DNA from: Arenicola marina
Lineage: Eukaryota; Annelida; Polychaeta; Arenicolidae
DNA length: 64,000 bases
Direction of reading: 5' to 3'
NCBI GenBank assembly: GCA_964019135.1
Contig: OZ025257.1
Location: 21,231,971-21,295,970 of the forward strand
The translations under genes and the position numbers were made by a program. Shown in pieces: positions 1 to 13,417 of the stretch (the first letter of the stretch is position 1; each line of letters starts with the position of its first letter). Below the pieces are notes generated by a model. That model saw only the letters and a program-made list of their open reading frames with translations. It had not been told where the DNA came from and did not search any database.

Positions 1-3000
1 TCAGTAGAGCGACGGGTGTATGATCTGTCCCTAACGTCTGTAGAGCGACTGTTGTGACGTCAGTAGAGCGACGGGTGTATGACCTGTCTCTAACGTCTGT
101 AGAGCGACTGTTGTGACGTCTGTAGAGCGACGGGTGTATGACCTGTCTCTAACGTCTGTAGAGCGACTGTTGTGACGTCTGTAGAGCGACGGGTGTATGA
201 CCTGTCTCTAACGTCTGTAGAGCGACTGTTGTGACGTCTGTAGAGCGACGGGTGTGTGACCTGTCTCTAACGTCTGTAGAGCGACTGTTGTGACGTCAGT
301 AGAGCGACGGGTGTATGACCTGTCCCTAACGTCTGTAGAGCGACTGTTGTGACGTCTGTAGAGCGACGGGTGTATGACCTGTCTCTAACGTCTGTGGAGG
401 GACTGTTGTGACGTCAGTAGAGCGACGGGTGTATGACCTGTCTCTAACGTCTGTGGAGGGACTGTTGTGACGTCTGTAGAGCGACGGGTGTATGACCTGT
501 CTCTAACGTCTGTAGAGCGACTGTTGTGACGTCAGTAGAGCGACGGGTGTATGACCTGTCCCTAACGTCTGTAGAGCGACTGTTGTGACGTCTGTAGAGC
601 GACGGGTGTATGACCTGTCCCTAACGTCTGTAGAGCGACTGTTGTGACGTCAGTAGAGCGACGGGTGTATGACCTGTCTCTAACGTCTGTGGAGGGACTG
701 TTGTGACGTCTGTAGAGCGACGGGTGTATGACCTGTCTCTAACGTCTGTAGAGCGACTGTTGTGACGTCTGTAGAGCGACGGGTGTATGACCTGTCTCTA
801 ACGTCTGTAGAGCGACTGTTGTGACGTCAGTAGAGCGACGGGTGTATGAATTGTCTCTAACGTCAGTAGAGGGACTGTTGTGACGTCTGTAGAGCGACGG
901 GTGTATGACCTGTCTCTAACGTCTGTAGAGCGACTGTTGTGATGTCTGTAGAGCGATGGGTGTATGACTTGTCCCTAACGTCTGTAGAGCGACTGTTGTG
1001 ACGTCTATAGAGCGATGGGTGTATGACTGTCTCTAACGTCTGTAGAGCGACTCTTGTGACGTCTGTAGAGGGACTGTTGTGACGTCTGTAGAGCGACGGG
1101 TGTATGACCTGTCTCTAACGTCTGTAGAGCGACTGTTGTGACGTCTGTAGAGTGACGGGTGTATGACCTGTCTCTAACGTCTGTAGAGCGACTGTTGTGA
1201 CGTCAGTAGAGCGACGGGTGTATGACCTGTCTCTAACGTCTGTAGAGCGACTGTTGTGACGTCTGTAGAGTGACGGGTGTATGACCTGTCTCTAACGTCT
1301 GTAGAGCGACTGTTGTGACGTCTGTAGAGCGATGGGTGTATGACCTGTCTCTAACGTCTGTAGAGCGACTGTTGTGACGTCAGTAGAGCGACGGGTGTAT
1401 GACCTGTCCCTAACGTCTGTAGAGCGACTGTTGTGACGTCTGTAGAGCGACGGGTGTATGACCTGTCCCTAACGTCTGTAGAGCGACTGTTGTGACGTCT
1501 GTAGAGCGACGGGTGTATGACCTGTCTCTAACGTCTGTAGAGCGACTGTTGTGACGTTTATAGAGCGACGGGTGTATGACCTGTCTCTAACGTCTGTAGA
1601 GCGACTGTTGTGACGTCTGTAGAGCGACGGGTGTATGACCTGTCTCTAACGTCTGTAGAGCGACTGTTGTAACGTCTGTAGAGCGATGGGTGTATGACCT
1701 GTCTCTAACGTCAGTAGAGCGACTGTTGTGACGTCTGTAGAGTGATGGGGGTATGACCTGTCTCTAACGTCTGTAGAGCGACTGTTGTGACGTCTGTAGA
1801 GCGATGGGTGTATGACCTGTCTCTAACGTCTGTAGAGCGACTGTTGTGACGTCTGTAGAGCGACGGGTGTATGACCTGTCTCTACCGTCTGTAGAGCGAC
1901 TGTTGTGACGTCTGTAGAGCGACGGGTGTATGACCTGTCTCTAACGTCTGTAGAGCGACTGTTGTGACGTCTGTAGAGCGACGGGTGTATGACCTGTCTC
2001 TAACGTCTGTAGAGCGACTGTTGTGACGTCTGTAGAGCGATGGGTGTATCACCTGTCTCTAACGTCTGTAGAGCGACTGTTGTGACGTCTGTAGAGCGAC
2101 GGGTGTATGACCTGTCTCTAACGTCTGTAGAGCGACTGTTGTGACGTCTGTAGAGCGACGGGTGTATGACCTGTCTCTAACGTCTGTAGAGCGACTGTTG
2201 TGACGTCTGTAGAGCGACGGGTGTATGACCTGTCCCTAACGTCTGTAGAGCGACTGTTGTGACGTCAGTAGAGCGACGGGTGTATGACCTGTCTCTAACG
2301 TCTGTGGAGGGACTGTTGTGACGTCTGTAGAGCGACGGGTGTATGACCTGTCTCTAACGTCTGCAGAGCGACTATTGTGACGTTTGTAGAGCGACGGGGG
2401 TATGACCTGTCTCTAACGTCTGTGGAGGGACTGTTGTGACGTCTGTAGAGCGACGGGTGTATGACCTGTCTCTAACGTCTGTAGAGCGACTGTTGTGACG
2501 TCAGTAGAGCGACGGGTGTATGACCTGTCCCTAACGTCTGTAGAGCGACTGTTGTGACGTCTGTAGAGCGACGGGTGTATGACCTGTCCCTAACGTCTGT
2601 AGAGCGACTGTTGTGACGTCTGTAGAGCGATGGGTGTATGACCTGTCTCTAACGTCTGTAGAGCGACTGTTGTGACGTCTGTAGAGCGACGGGTGTATGA
2701 CCTGTCTCTAACGTCTGTAGAGCGACTGTTGTGACGTCAGTAGAGTGACGGGTGTATGATGTGTCTACCGTCTGTAGAGCGACTGTTGTGACGTCTGTAG
2801 AGCGACGGGTGTATGACCTGTCTCTACCGTCTGTAGAGCGACTGTTGTGACGTCTGTAGAGTGACGGGTGTATGACCTGTCTCTAACGTCTGTAGAGCGA
2901 CTGTTGTGACGTCTGTAGAGCGATGGGTGTATGACCTGTCCCTAACGTCTGTAGAGCGACTGTTGTGACGTCTGTAGAGCGATGGGTGTATGACCTGTCT

Positions 3001-3025
3001 CTAACGTCTGTAGAGCGACTGTTGT

Positions 3026-3540
3026 GACGTATGTAGAGCGACGGGTGTATGACCTGTCTCTAACGTCTGTAGAGCGACTGTTGTGACGTCTGTAGAGCGA
3101 CTGGTATATGACCTGTCCCTAACGTCTGTAGAGCGACTGTTGTGACGTCTGTAGAGCGACGGGTGTATGACCTGTCTCTACCGTCTGTAGAGCGACTGTT
3201 GTGACGTATGTAGAGCGACGGGTGTATGACCTGTCTCTAACGTCTGTAGAGCGACTGTTGTGACGTCTGTAGAGCGACTGGTATATGACCTGTCCCTAAC
3301 GTCTGTAGAGCGACTGTTGTGACGTCTGTAGAGCGACGGGTGTATGACCTGTCTCTAACGTCTGTAGAGCGACTGTTGTGACGTATGTAGAGCGACGGGT
3401 GTATGACCTGTCTCTAACGTCTGTAGAGCGACTGTTGTGACGTCTGTAGGGCGACTGGTATATGACCTGTCCCTAACGTCTGTAGAGCGACTGTTGTGAC
3501 GTCTGTAGAGCGACGGGTGTATGACCTGTCTCTACCGTCT
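3026..3540. repeat. 177-bp higher-order repeat (trimer of the 59-bp satellite)
   Basis: A variant carrying GACGTATG starts at 3026, 3203 and 3380, exactly 177 bases (3 x 59) apart. Each is followed at the same distance by a unit carrying ACTGGTATATGACC. The trimer has therefore been copied as a block. Confidence 0.85.
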
Positions 3541-6056
3541 GTAGAGCGACTGTTGTGACGTCTGTAGAGTGACGGGTGTATGACCTGTCTCTAACGTCTG
3601 TAGAGGGACTGTTGTGATGTCTGTAGAGCGATGGGTGTATGACCTGTCCCTAACGTCTGTAGAGCGACTGTTGTGACGTCTATAGAGCGATGGGTGTATG
3701 ACCTGTCTCTAACGTCTGTAGAGGGACTGTTGTGACGTCTGTAGAGCGACGGATGTATTACCTGTCTCTAACGTCTGTAGAGCGACTATTGTGACGTCTG
3801 TAGAGCGACTGTTGCGACGTCTGTAGAGCGACGGGTGTATGACCTGTCCCTAACGTCTGTAGAGCGACTGTTGTGACGTCAGTAGAGCGACGGGTGTATG
3901 ACCTGTCCCTAACGTCTGTAGAGCGACTGTTGTGACGTCTGTAGAGCGACGGGTGTATGACCTGTCTCTACCGTCTGTAGAGCGACTCTTGTGACGTCTG
4001 TAGAGCGACGGGTGTATGATCTGTCTCTAACGTCTGTAGAGCGACTGTTGTGACGTCTGTAGAGCGACGGGTGTATGACCTGTCTCTAACGTCTGTAGAG
4101 CGACTGTTGTGACGTCTGTAGAGCGACGGGTGTATGACCTGTCTCTATCGTCTGTAGCGCGACTGTTGTGACGTCTGTAGAGCGACTGTTGTGACGTCTG
4201 TAGAGCGACGGGTGTATGACCTGTCTCTATCGTCTGTAGCGCGACTGTTGTGACGTCTGTAGAGCGACTGTTGTGACGTCTGTAGAGCGACGGGTGTATG
4301 ACCTGTCTCTAACGTCTGTAGCGCGACTGTTGTGACGTCAGTAGAGCGATGGGTGTATGACCTGTCTCTAACGTCTGTAGAGCGACTGTTGTGACGTCTG
4401 TAGAGCGACAGGTGTATGACCTGTCTCTATCGTCTGTAGAGCGACTGTTGTGACGTCTGTAGAGCGACGGGTGTATGACCTGTCTCTAACGTCTGTAGCG
4501 CGACTGTTGTGACGTCAGTAGAGCGATGGGTGTATGACCTGTCTCTAACGTCTGTAGAGCGACTGTTGTGACGTCTGTAGAGCGACGGGTGTATGACCTG
4601 TCTCTAACGTCTGTCGAGCGACTGTTGTGACGTCTGTAGAGCGACGGGTGTATGACCTGTCTCTAACGTCTGTAGAGCGACTGTTGTGACGTCTGTAGAG
4701 CGACGGGTGTATGACCTGTCTCTAACGTCTGTAGAGCGACTGTTGTGACGTATGTAGAGCGACAGGTGTATGACCTGTCTCTATCGTCTGTAGAGGGACT
4801 GTTGTGACGTCTGTAGAGCGACGGGTGTATGACCTGTCCCTAACGTCTGTAGAGCGACTGTTGTGACGTCTGTAGAGCGATGAGTGTATGACATGTCTCT
4901 AACGTCTGTAGAGCGACTGTTGTGACGTCTGTAGAGCGACGGGTGTATGACCTGTCCCTAACGTCTGTAGAGCGACTGTTGTGACGTCTGTAGAGCGACG
5001 GGTGTATGACCTGTCTCTAACGTCTGTAGAGTGACTGTTGTGACGTCAGTAGAGCGACGGGTGTATGATCTGTCCCTAACGTCTGTAGAGCGACTGTTGT
5101 GACGTCAGTAGAGCGACGGGTGTATGACCTGTCCCTAACGTCTGTAGAGCGACTGTTGTGACGTCTGTAGAGCGACGGGTGTATGACCTGTCTCTAACGT
5201 CTGTAGAGCGACTGTTGTGACGTCAGTAGAGCGACGGGTGTATGACCTGTCTCTAACGTCTGTAGAGCGACTGTTGTGACGTCTGTAGAGCGACGGGTGT
5301 ATGACCTGTCTCTAACGTCTGTAGAGCGACTGTTGTGACGTCTGTAGAGCGACGGGTGTATGACCTGTCTCTATCGTCTGTAGAGCGACTGTTGTGACGT
5401 CTGTAGAGCGACGGGTGTATGACCTGTCTCTAACGTCTGTAGAGCGACTGTTGTGATGTCTGTAGAGCGATGGGTGTATGACCTGTCTCTAACGTCTGTA
5501 GAGCGACTGTTGTGACGTCTGTAGAGCGACGGGTGTATGACCTGTCTCTATCGTCTGTAGAGGGACTGTTGTGACGTCTGTAGAGCGACGGGTGTATGAC
5601 CTGTCCCTAACGTCTGTAGAGCGACTGTTGTGACGTCTATAGAGCGATGGGTGTATGACTGTCTCTAACGTCTGTAGAGCGACTCTTGTGACGTCTGTAG
5701 AGGGACTGTGGTGACGTCTGTAGAGCGACGGGTGTATGACCTGTCTCTATCGTCTGTAGAGGGACTGTTGTGACGTCTGTAGAGCGACGGGTGTATGACC
5801 TGTCCCTAACGTCTGTAGAGCGACTGTTGTGACGTCTGTAGAGCGAGGGTGTATGACATGTCTTTGACGTCTGTAGAGCGACTGTTGTGACGTCTGTAGA
5901 GCGACGGGTGTATGACCTGTCCCTAACGTCTGTAGAGCGACTGTTGTGACGTCTGTAGAGCGACGGGTGTATGACCTGTCTCTAACGTCTGTAGAGCGAC
6001 TGTTGTGACGTCAGTAGAGCGACGGGTGTATGACCTGTCCCTAACGTCTGTAGAGC

Positions 6057-8690
6057 GACCGTTGTGACGTCCATAGAGCGACGGGTGTATGACCTGTCCC
6101 TAACGTCTGTAGAGCGACTGTTGTGACGTCAGTAGAGCGACGGGTGTATGACCTGTCTCTAACGTCTGTAGAGCGACTGTTGTGACGTCTGTAGAGCGAT
6201 GGGTGTATGACCTGTCTCTAACGTCTGTAGAGCGACTGTTGTGACGTCTGTAGAGCGACGGGTGTATGACCTGTCTCTAACGTCTGTAGAGCGACTGTTG
6301 TGATGTCTGTAGAGCGACGGGTGTATGACCTGTCTCTAACGTCTGTAGAGCGACTGTTGGGACGTCTGTAGAGCGACGGGTGTATGACCTGTCTCTAACG
6401 TCTGTAGAGCGACTGTTGTGACGTCTGTAGAGCGACGGGTGTATGACCTGTCTCTAACGTCTGTAGAGCGGCTGTTGTGACGTCTGTAGAGCGACGGGTG
6501 TATGACCTGTCTCTAACGTCTGTAGAGCGACTGTTGGGACGTCTGTAGAGCGACGGGTGTATGACCTGTCTCTAACGTCTGTAGAGGGACTGTTGTGATG
6601 TCTGTAGAGCGATGGGTGTATGACCTGTCCCTAACGTCTGTAGAGCGATTGTTGTGACGTCTATAGAGCGATGGGTGTATGACCTGTCTCTAACGTCTGT
6701 AGAGCGACTGTTGTGACGTCTGTAGAGCGACTGTTGTGACGTCTGTAGAGCGACGGGTGTATGACCTGTCTCTAACGTCTGTAGAGCGACTGTTGTGACG
6801 TCAGTAGAGCGACGGGTGTATGACCTGTCCCGAACGTCTGTACAGCGACCGTTGTGACGTCCATAGATCGACGGGTGTATGACCTGTCCCTAACGTCTGT
6901 AGAGCGACTGTTGTGACGTCAGTAGAGCGACGGGTGTATGACCTGTCTCTAACGTCTGTAGAGCGACTGTTGTGACGTCTGTAGAGCGATGGGTGTATGA
7001 CCTGTCTCTAACGTCTGTAGAGCGACTGTTGTGACGTCTGTAGAGCGACGGGTGTATGACCTGTCTCTAACGTCTGTAGAGCGACTGTTGTGATGTCTGT
7101 AGAGCGACGGGTGTATGACCTGTCTCTAACGTCTGTAGAGCGACTGTTGGGACGTCTGTAGAGCGACGGGTGTATGACCTGTCTCTAACGTCTGTAGAGC
7201 GACTGTTGTGACGTCTGTAGAGCGACGGGTGTATGACCTGTCTCTAACGTCTGTAGAGCGACTGTTGTGACGTCTGTAGAGCGACGGGTGTATGACCTGT
7301 CTCTAACGTCTGTAGAGCGACTGTTGTGACGTCTGTAGAGCGATGGGTGTATGACCTGTCTCTAACGTCTGTAGAGCGACTGTTGTGACGTCTGTAGAGC
7401 GACGGGTGTATGACCTGTCTCTAACGTCTGTAGAGCGACTGTTGTGATGTCTGTAGAGCGACGGGTGTATGACCTGTCTCTAACGTCTGTAGAGCGACTG
7501 TTGGGACGTCTGTAGAGCGACGGGTGTATGACCTGTCTCTAACGTCTGTAGAGCGACTGTTGTGACGTCTGTAGAGCGACGGGTGTATGACCTGTCTCTA
7601 ACGTCTGTAGAGCGACTGTTGTGACGTCTGTAGAGCGACGGGTGTATGACCTGTCTCTAACGTCTGTAGAGCGACTGTTGGGACGTCTGTAGAGCGACGG
7701 GTGTATGACCTGTCTCTAACGTCTGTAGAGGGACTGTTGTGATGTCTGTAGAGCGATGGGTGTATGACCTGTCCCTAACGTCTGTAGAGCGATTGTTGTG
7801 ACGTCTATAGAGCGATGGGTGTATGACCTGTCTCTAACGTCTGTAGAGCGACTGTTGTGACGTCTGTAGAGCGACTGTTGTGACGTCTGTAGAGCGACGG
7901 GTGTATGACCTGTCTCTAACGTCTGTAGAGCGACTGTTGTGACGTCAGTAGAGCGACGGGTGTATGACCTGTCCCTAACGTCTGTAGAGCGACCGTTGTG
8001 ACGTCCATAGAGCGACGGGTGTATGACCTGTCCCTAACGTCTGTAGAGCGACTGTTGTGACGTCAGTAGAGCGACGGGTGTATGACCTGTCTCTAACGTC
8101 TGTAGAGCGACTGTTGTGACGTCTGTAGAGCGATGGGTGTATGACCTGTCTCTAACGTCTGTAGAGCGACTGTTGTGACGTCTGTAGAGCGACGGGTGTA
8201 TGACCTGTCTCTAACGTCTGTAGAGCGACTGTTGTGATGTCTGTAGAGCGACGGGTGTATGACCTGTCTCTAACGTCTGTAGAGCGACTGTTGGGACGTC
8301 TGTAGAGCGACGGGTGTATGACCTGTCTCTAACGTCTGTAGAGCGACTGTTGTGACGTCTGTAGAGCGACGGGTGTATGACCTGTCTCTAACTTCTGTAG
8401 AGCGACTGTTGTGACGTCTGTAGAGCGACGGGTGTATGACCTGTCTCTAACGTCTGTAGAGCGACTGTTGGGACGTCTGTAGAGCGACGGGTGTATGACC
8501 TGTCTCTAACGTCTGTAGAGGGACTGTTGTGATGTCTGTAGAGCGATGGGTGTATGACCTGTCCCTAACGTCTGTAGAGCGATTGTTGTGACGTCTATAG
8601 AGCGATGGGTGTATGACCTGTCTCTAACGTCTGTAGAGCGACTGTTGTGACGTCTGTAGAGCGACTGTTGTGACGTCTGTAGAGCAACGG
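6057..8690. repeat. 790-bp higher-order repeat with an internally expanded copy
   Basis: The marker GACCGTTGTGACGTCCATAG starts at 6057, 6847 and 7991. A second marker, GATTGTTGTGACGTCTATAG, starts at 6647, 7791 and 8581. The spacings are 790 and 1144 bases (or 1144 and 790). 790 equals 13 x 59 + 23, and 1144 equals 790 + 354, where 354 is 6 x 59. A third marker (TGATGTCTGTAGAGCGACGG) at 6301, 7091, 7445 and 8235 places the additional 354-bp duplication inside the middle copy. Confidence 0.85.
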
Positions 8691-10139
8691 GTGTATGACC
8701 TGTCCCTAACGTCTGTAGAGCGACTGTTGTGACGTCTGTAGAGCGACGGGTGTATGACCTGTCTCTAACGTCTGTAGAGGGACTGTTGTGACGTCAGTAG
8801 AGCGACGGGTGTATGACCTGTCTCTAACGTCTGTAGAGGGACTGTTGTGATGTCTGTAGAGCGATGGGTGTATGACCTGTCCCTAACGTCTGTAGAGCGA
8901 CTGTTGTGACGTCAGTAGAGCGACGGGTGTATGACCTGTCTCTAACGTCTGTAGAGCGACTGTTGTGACGTCTGTAGAGCGACGGGTGTATGACCTGTCT
9001 CTAACGTCTGTAGCGCGACTGTTGTGACGTCAGTAGAGCGATGGGTGTATGACCTGTCTCTAACGTCTGTAGAGCGACTGTTGTGACGTCTGTAGAGCGA
9101 CGGGTGTATGACCTGTCTCTAACGTCTGTGGAGCGACTGTTGTGACGTCTGTAGAGCGATGGGTGCATGACATGTCTCTATCGTCTGTAGAGGGACTGTT
9201 GTGACGTCTGTAGAGCGACGGGTGTATGACCTGTCTCTAACGTCTGTAGAGCGACTGTTGTGACGTCTGTAGAGCGACGGGTGTATGACCTGTCTCTAAC
9301 GTCTGTAGAGCGACTGTTGTGACGTCTGTAGAGCGACGGGTGTATGACCTGTCTCTAACGTCTGTAGAGCGACTGTTGTGACGTCTGTAGAGCGACGGGT
9401 GTATGACATGTCTCTAACGTCTGTAGAGCGACTGTTGTGACGTCTGTAGAGCGACGGGTGTATGACCTGTCTCTATCGTCTGTAGAGCGACTGTTGTGAC
9501 GTCTGTAGAGCGACGGGTGTATGACCTGTCTCTAACGTCTGTAGAGCGACTGTTGTGACGTCTGTAGAGCGACGGGTGTATGACCTGTCCCTAACGTCTG
9601 TAGAGCGACTGTTGTGACGTATGTAGAGCGACGGGTGTATGACCTGTCTCTATCGTCTGTAGAGCGACTGTTGTGACGTCTGTAGAGCGACGGGTGTATG
9701 ACCTGTCCCTAACGTCTGTGGAGCGACTGTTGTGACGTCTGTAGAGCGATGGGTGTATGACATGTCTCTAACGTCTGTAGAGCGACTGTTGTGACGTCTG
9801 TAGAGCGACGGGTGTATGACCTGTCCCTAACGTCTGTAGAGCGACTGTTGTGACGTCTGTAGAGCGACGGGTGTATGACCTGTCTCTAACGTCTGTAGAG
9901 TGACTGTTGTGACGTCTGTAGAGCGACGGGTGTATGACCTGTCCCTAACGTCTGTAGAGCGACTGTTGTGACGTCTGTAGAGCGATGGGTGTATGACCTG
10001 TCTCTAACGTCTGTAGAGCGACTGTTGTGACGTCTGTAGAGCGACGGGTGTATGACCTGTCCCTAACGTCTGTAGAGCGACTGTTGTGACGTTTATAGAG
10101 CGACGGGTGTATGACCTGTCTCTAACGTCTGTAGAGCGA

Positions 10140-11790
10140 CTGTTGTGACGTCTGTAGAGCGACGGGTGTATGACCTGTCTCTAACGTCTGTAGAGCGACT
10201 GTTGTGACGTCAGTAGAGCGACGGGTGTATGACCTGTCCCTAACGCCTGTAGAGCGACTGTTGTGACGTCCATAGAGCGACGAGTGTATGACCTGTCCCT
10301 AACGTCTGTAGAGCGACTGTTGTGACGTCTGTAGAGCGACGGGTGTATGACCTGTCTCTAACGTCTGTAGAGCGACTGTTGTGACGTCAGTAGAGCGACG
10401 GGTGTATGACCTGTCCCTAACGCCTGTAGAGCGACTGTTGTGACGTCCATAGAGCGACGGGTGTATGACCTGTCCCTAACGTCTGTAGAGCGACTGTTGT
10501 GACGTCTGTAGAGCGACGGGTGTATGACCTGTCTCTATCGTCTGTAGAGGGACTGTTGTGACGTCTGTAGAGCGACGGGTGTATGACCTGTCTCTAACGT
10601 CTGTAGAGTGACTGTTGTGACGTCTGTAGAGCGACGGGTGTATGACCTGTCTCTACCGTCTGTCGAGCGACTGTTGTGACGTCTGTAGAGCGACGGGTGT
10701 ATGACCTGTCTCTAACGTCTGTAGAGCGACTGTTGTGACGTCAGTAGAGCGACGGGTGTATGACCTGTCCCTAACGCCTGTAGAGCGACTGTTGTGACGT
10801 CCATAGAGCGACGGGTGTATGACCTGTCCCTAACGTCTGTAGAGCGACTGTTGTGACGTCTGTAGAGCGACGGGTGTATGTCCTGTCTCTAACGTCTGTA
10901 GAGCGACTGTTGTGACGTCAGTAGAGCGACGGGTGTATGACCTGTCCCTAACGCCTGTAGAGCGACTGTTGTGACGTCCATAGAGCGACGGGTGTATGAC
11001 CTGTCCCTAACGTCTGTAGAGCGACTGTTGTGACGTCTGTAGAGCGACGGGTGTATGACCTGTCTCTATCGTCTGTAGAGGGACTGTTGTGACGTCTGTA
11101 GAGCGACGGGTGTATGACCTGTCTCTAACGTCTGTAGAGTGACTGTTGTGACGTCTGTAGAGCGACGGGTGTATGACCTGTCTCTACCGTCTGTCGAGCG
11201 ACTGTTGTGACGTCTGTAGAGCGACGGGTGTATGACCTGTCTCTAACGTCTGTAGAGCGACTGTTGTGACGTCAGTAGAGCGACGGGTGTATGACCTGTC
11301 CCTAACGCCTGTAGAGCGACTGTTGTGACGTCCATAGAGCGACGGGTGTATGACCTGTCCCTAACGTCTGTAGAGCGACTGTTGTGACGTCTGTAGAGCG
11401 ACGGGTGTATGACCTGTCTCTAACGTCTGTAGAGCGACTGTTGTGACGTCAGTAGAGCGACGGGTGTATGACCTGTCCCTAACGCCTGTAGAGCGACTGT
11501 TGTGACGTCCATAGAGCGACGGGTGTATGACCTGTCCCTAACGTCTGTAGAGCGACTGTTGTGACGTCTGTAGAGCGACGGGTGTATGACCTGTCTCTAT
11601 CGTCTGTAGAGGGACTGTTGTGACGTCTGTAGAGCGACGGGTGTATGACCTGTCTCTAACGTCTGTAGAGTGACTGTTGTGACGTCTGTAGAGCGACGGG
11701 TGTATGACCTGTCTCTACCGTCTGTCGAGCGACTGTTGTGACGTCTGTAGAGCGACGGGTGTATGACCTGTCTCTAACGTCTGTAGAGCG
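10140..11790. repeat. 531-bp higher-order repeat (9-mer of the 59-bp satellite), three copies
   Basis: The rare variant AACGCCTGTAG starts at 10242, 10419, 10773, 10950, 11304 and 11481. The spacings alternate 177 and 354, which gives a 531-bp (9 x 59) super-unit present three times. Each super-unit also carries a GTCGAGCGAC variant and a GTCCATAG variant in matching places. Confidence 0.87.
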
Positions 11791-12959
11791 ACTGTTGTGA
11801 CGTATGTAGAGCGACGGGTGTATGACCTGTCTCTATCGTCTGTAGAGGGACTGTTGTGACGTCTGTAGAGCGACGGGTGTATGCCCTGTCCCTAACGTCT
11901 GTAGAGCGACTGTTGTGACGTCTGTAGAGCGATGGGTGTATGACATGTCTCTAACGTCTGTAGAGCGACTGTTGTGACGTCTGTAGAGCGACGGGTGTAT
12001 GACCTGTCTCTAACGTCTGTAGAGCGACTGTTGTGACGTCTGTAGAGCGACGGGTGTATGACCTGTCTCTAACGTCTGTAGAGCGACTGTTGTGACGTCA
12101 GTAGAGTGACGGTTGTATGATGTGTCTACCGTCTGTAGAGCGACTGTTGTGACGTCTGTAGAGCGATGGGTGTATGACCTCTCTCTAACGTCTGTAGAGC
12201 GACTGTTGTGACGTCTGTAGAGTGACGGGTGTATGACCTGTCCCTAACGTCTGTAGAGCGACTGTTGTGACGTCAGTAGAGCGACGGGTGTATGACCTGT
12301 CCCTAACGTCTGTAGAGCGACTGTTGTGACGTCTGTAGAGCGACGGGTGTATGACCTGTCCCTAACGTCTGTAGAGCGACTGTTGTGACGTCTGTAGAGC
12401 GACGGGTGTATGACCTGTCTCTAACGTCTGTAGAGCGACTGTTGTGACGTCTGTAGAGCGACGGGTGTATGACCTGTCTCTAACGTCTGTAGAGCGACTG
12501 TTGTGACGTCAGTAGAGTGACGGTTGTATGATGTGTCTACCGTCTGTAGAGCGACTGTTGTGACGTCTGTAGAGCGACGGGTGTATGACCTGTCTCTAAC
12601 GTCTGTAGAGCGACTGTTGTGACGTCTGTAGAGTGACGGGTGTATGATCTGTCTCTAACGTCTGTAGAGCGACTGTTGTGACGTCTGTAGAGCGACGGGT
12701 GTATGACCTGTCTCTAACAACTGTAGAGCGACTGTTGTGACGTCTGTAGAGCGACGGGGGTATGACCTGTCTCTAACGTCTGTAGGGCGACTGTTGTGAC
12801 GTCTGTAGAGCGACGGGTGTATGACCTGTCTCTAACGTCTGTAGAGCGACTGTTGTGACGTCTGTAGAGCGACGGGTGTATGACCTGTCTCTAACGTCTG
12901 TAGAGCGACGGTTTTGACGTCTGTAGAGCGACGGGTGTGTGACCTGTCTCTAACGTCTG

Positions 12960-13330
12960 TAGAGCGACTATTGTGACGTTTGTAGAGCGACGGGGGTATG
13001 ACCTGTCTCTAACGTCTGTAGGGCGACTGTTGTGACGTCTGTAGAGCGACGGGTGTATGACCTGTCTCTAACGTCTGTAGAGCGACTATTGTGACGTTTG
13101 TAGAGCGACGGGGGTATGACCTGTCTCTAACGTCTGTGGAGGGACTGTTGTGACGTCTGTAGAGCGACGGGTGTATGACCTGTCTCTAACGTCTGTAGAG
13201 CGACTATTGTGACGTTTGTAGAGCGACGGGGGTATGACCTGTCTCTAACGTCTGTAGAGCGACTATTGTGACGTTTGTAGAGCGACGGGGGTATGACCTG
13301 TCTCTAACGTCTGTGGAGGGACTGTTGTGA
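12960..13330. repeat. 118-bp dimer higher-order repeat at the array edge
   Basis: The variant ACTATTGTGACGTTTGTAG starts at about 12967, 13085 and 13203 (118 bases apart), then at 13262 (59). It is linked to GACGGGGGTATGACC. This edge-specific dimer lies just inside the right end of the satellite; an isolated copy is near 2370. Confidence 0.75.
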
Positions 13331-13417
13331 CGTCTGTAGAGCGACGGGTGTATGACCTGTCTCTAACGTCTGTAGAGCGACTGTTGTGACGTCTGTAGAG
13401 CGATGGGTGTATGACCA

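Larger units (their letters stand above)
1..13417. repeat. 59-bp satellite array (about 227 units)
   Basis: The same unit recurs every 59 bases from the left edge to about 13417, so the array is cut by the window edge. Each unit is a composite of a 36-bp and a 23-bp half. Both halves begin with the 15-mer CGTCTGTAGAGCGAC; the long half continues with GTGTATGACCTGTCTCTAA-like sequence and the short half with TGTTGTGA. Extra 23-bp halves occur alone at several points (for example near 4180 and 4260), which fits unequal exchange at the shared 15-mer. No long open frame or promoter is evident. The right boundary is sharp, with unique AT-rich DNA starting at about 13418. Confidence 0.98.

Noticed and set aside
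1..13417. CRISPR array
   Set aside because: The regular spacing comes from a tandem satellite; the sequence between the shared 15-mers is itself repeated, so there are no unique spacers.
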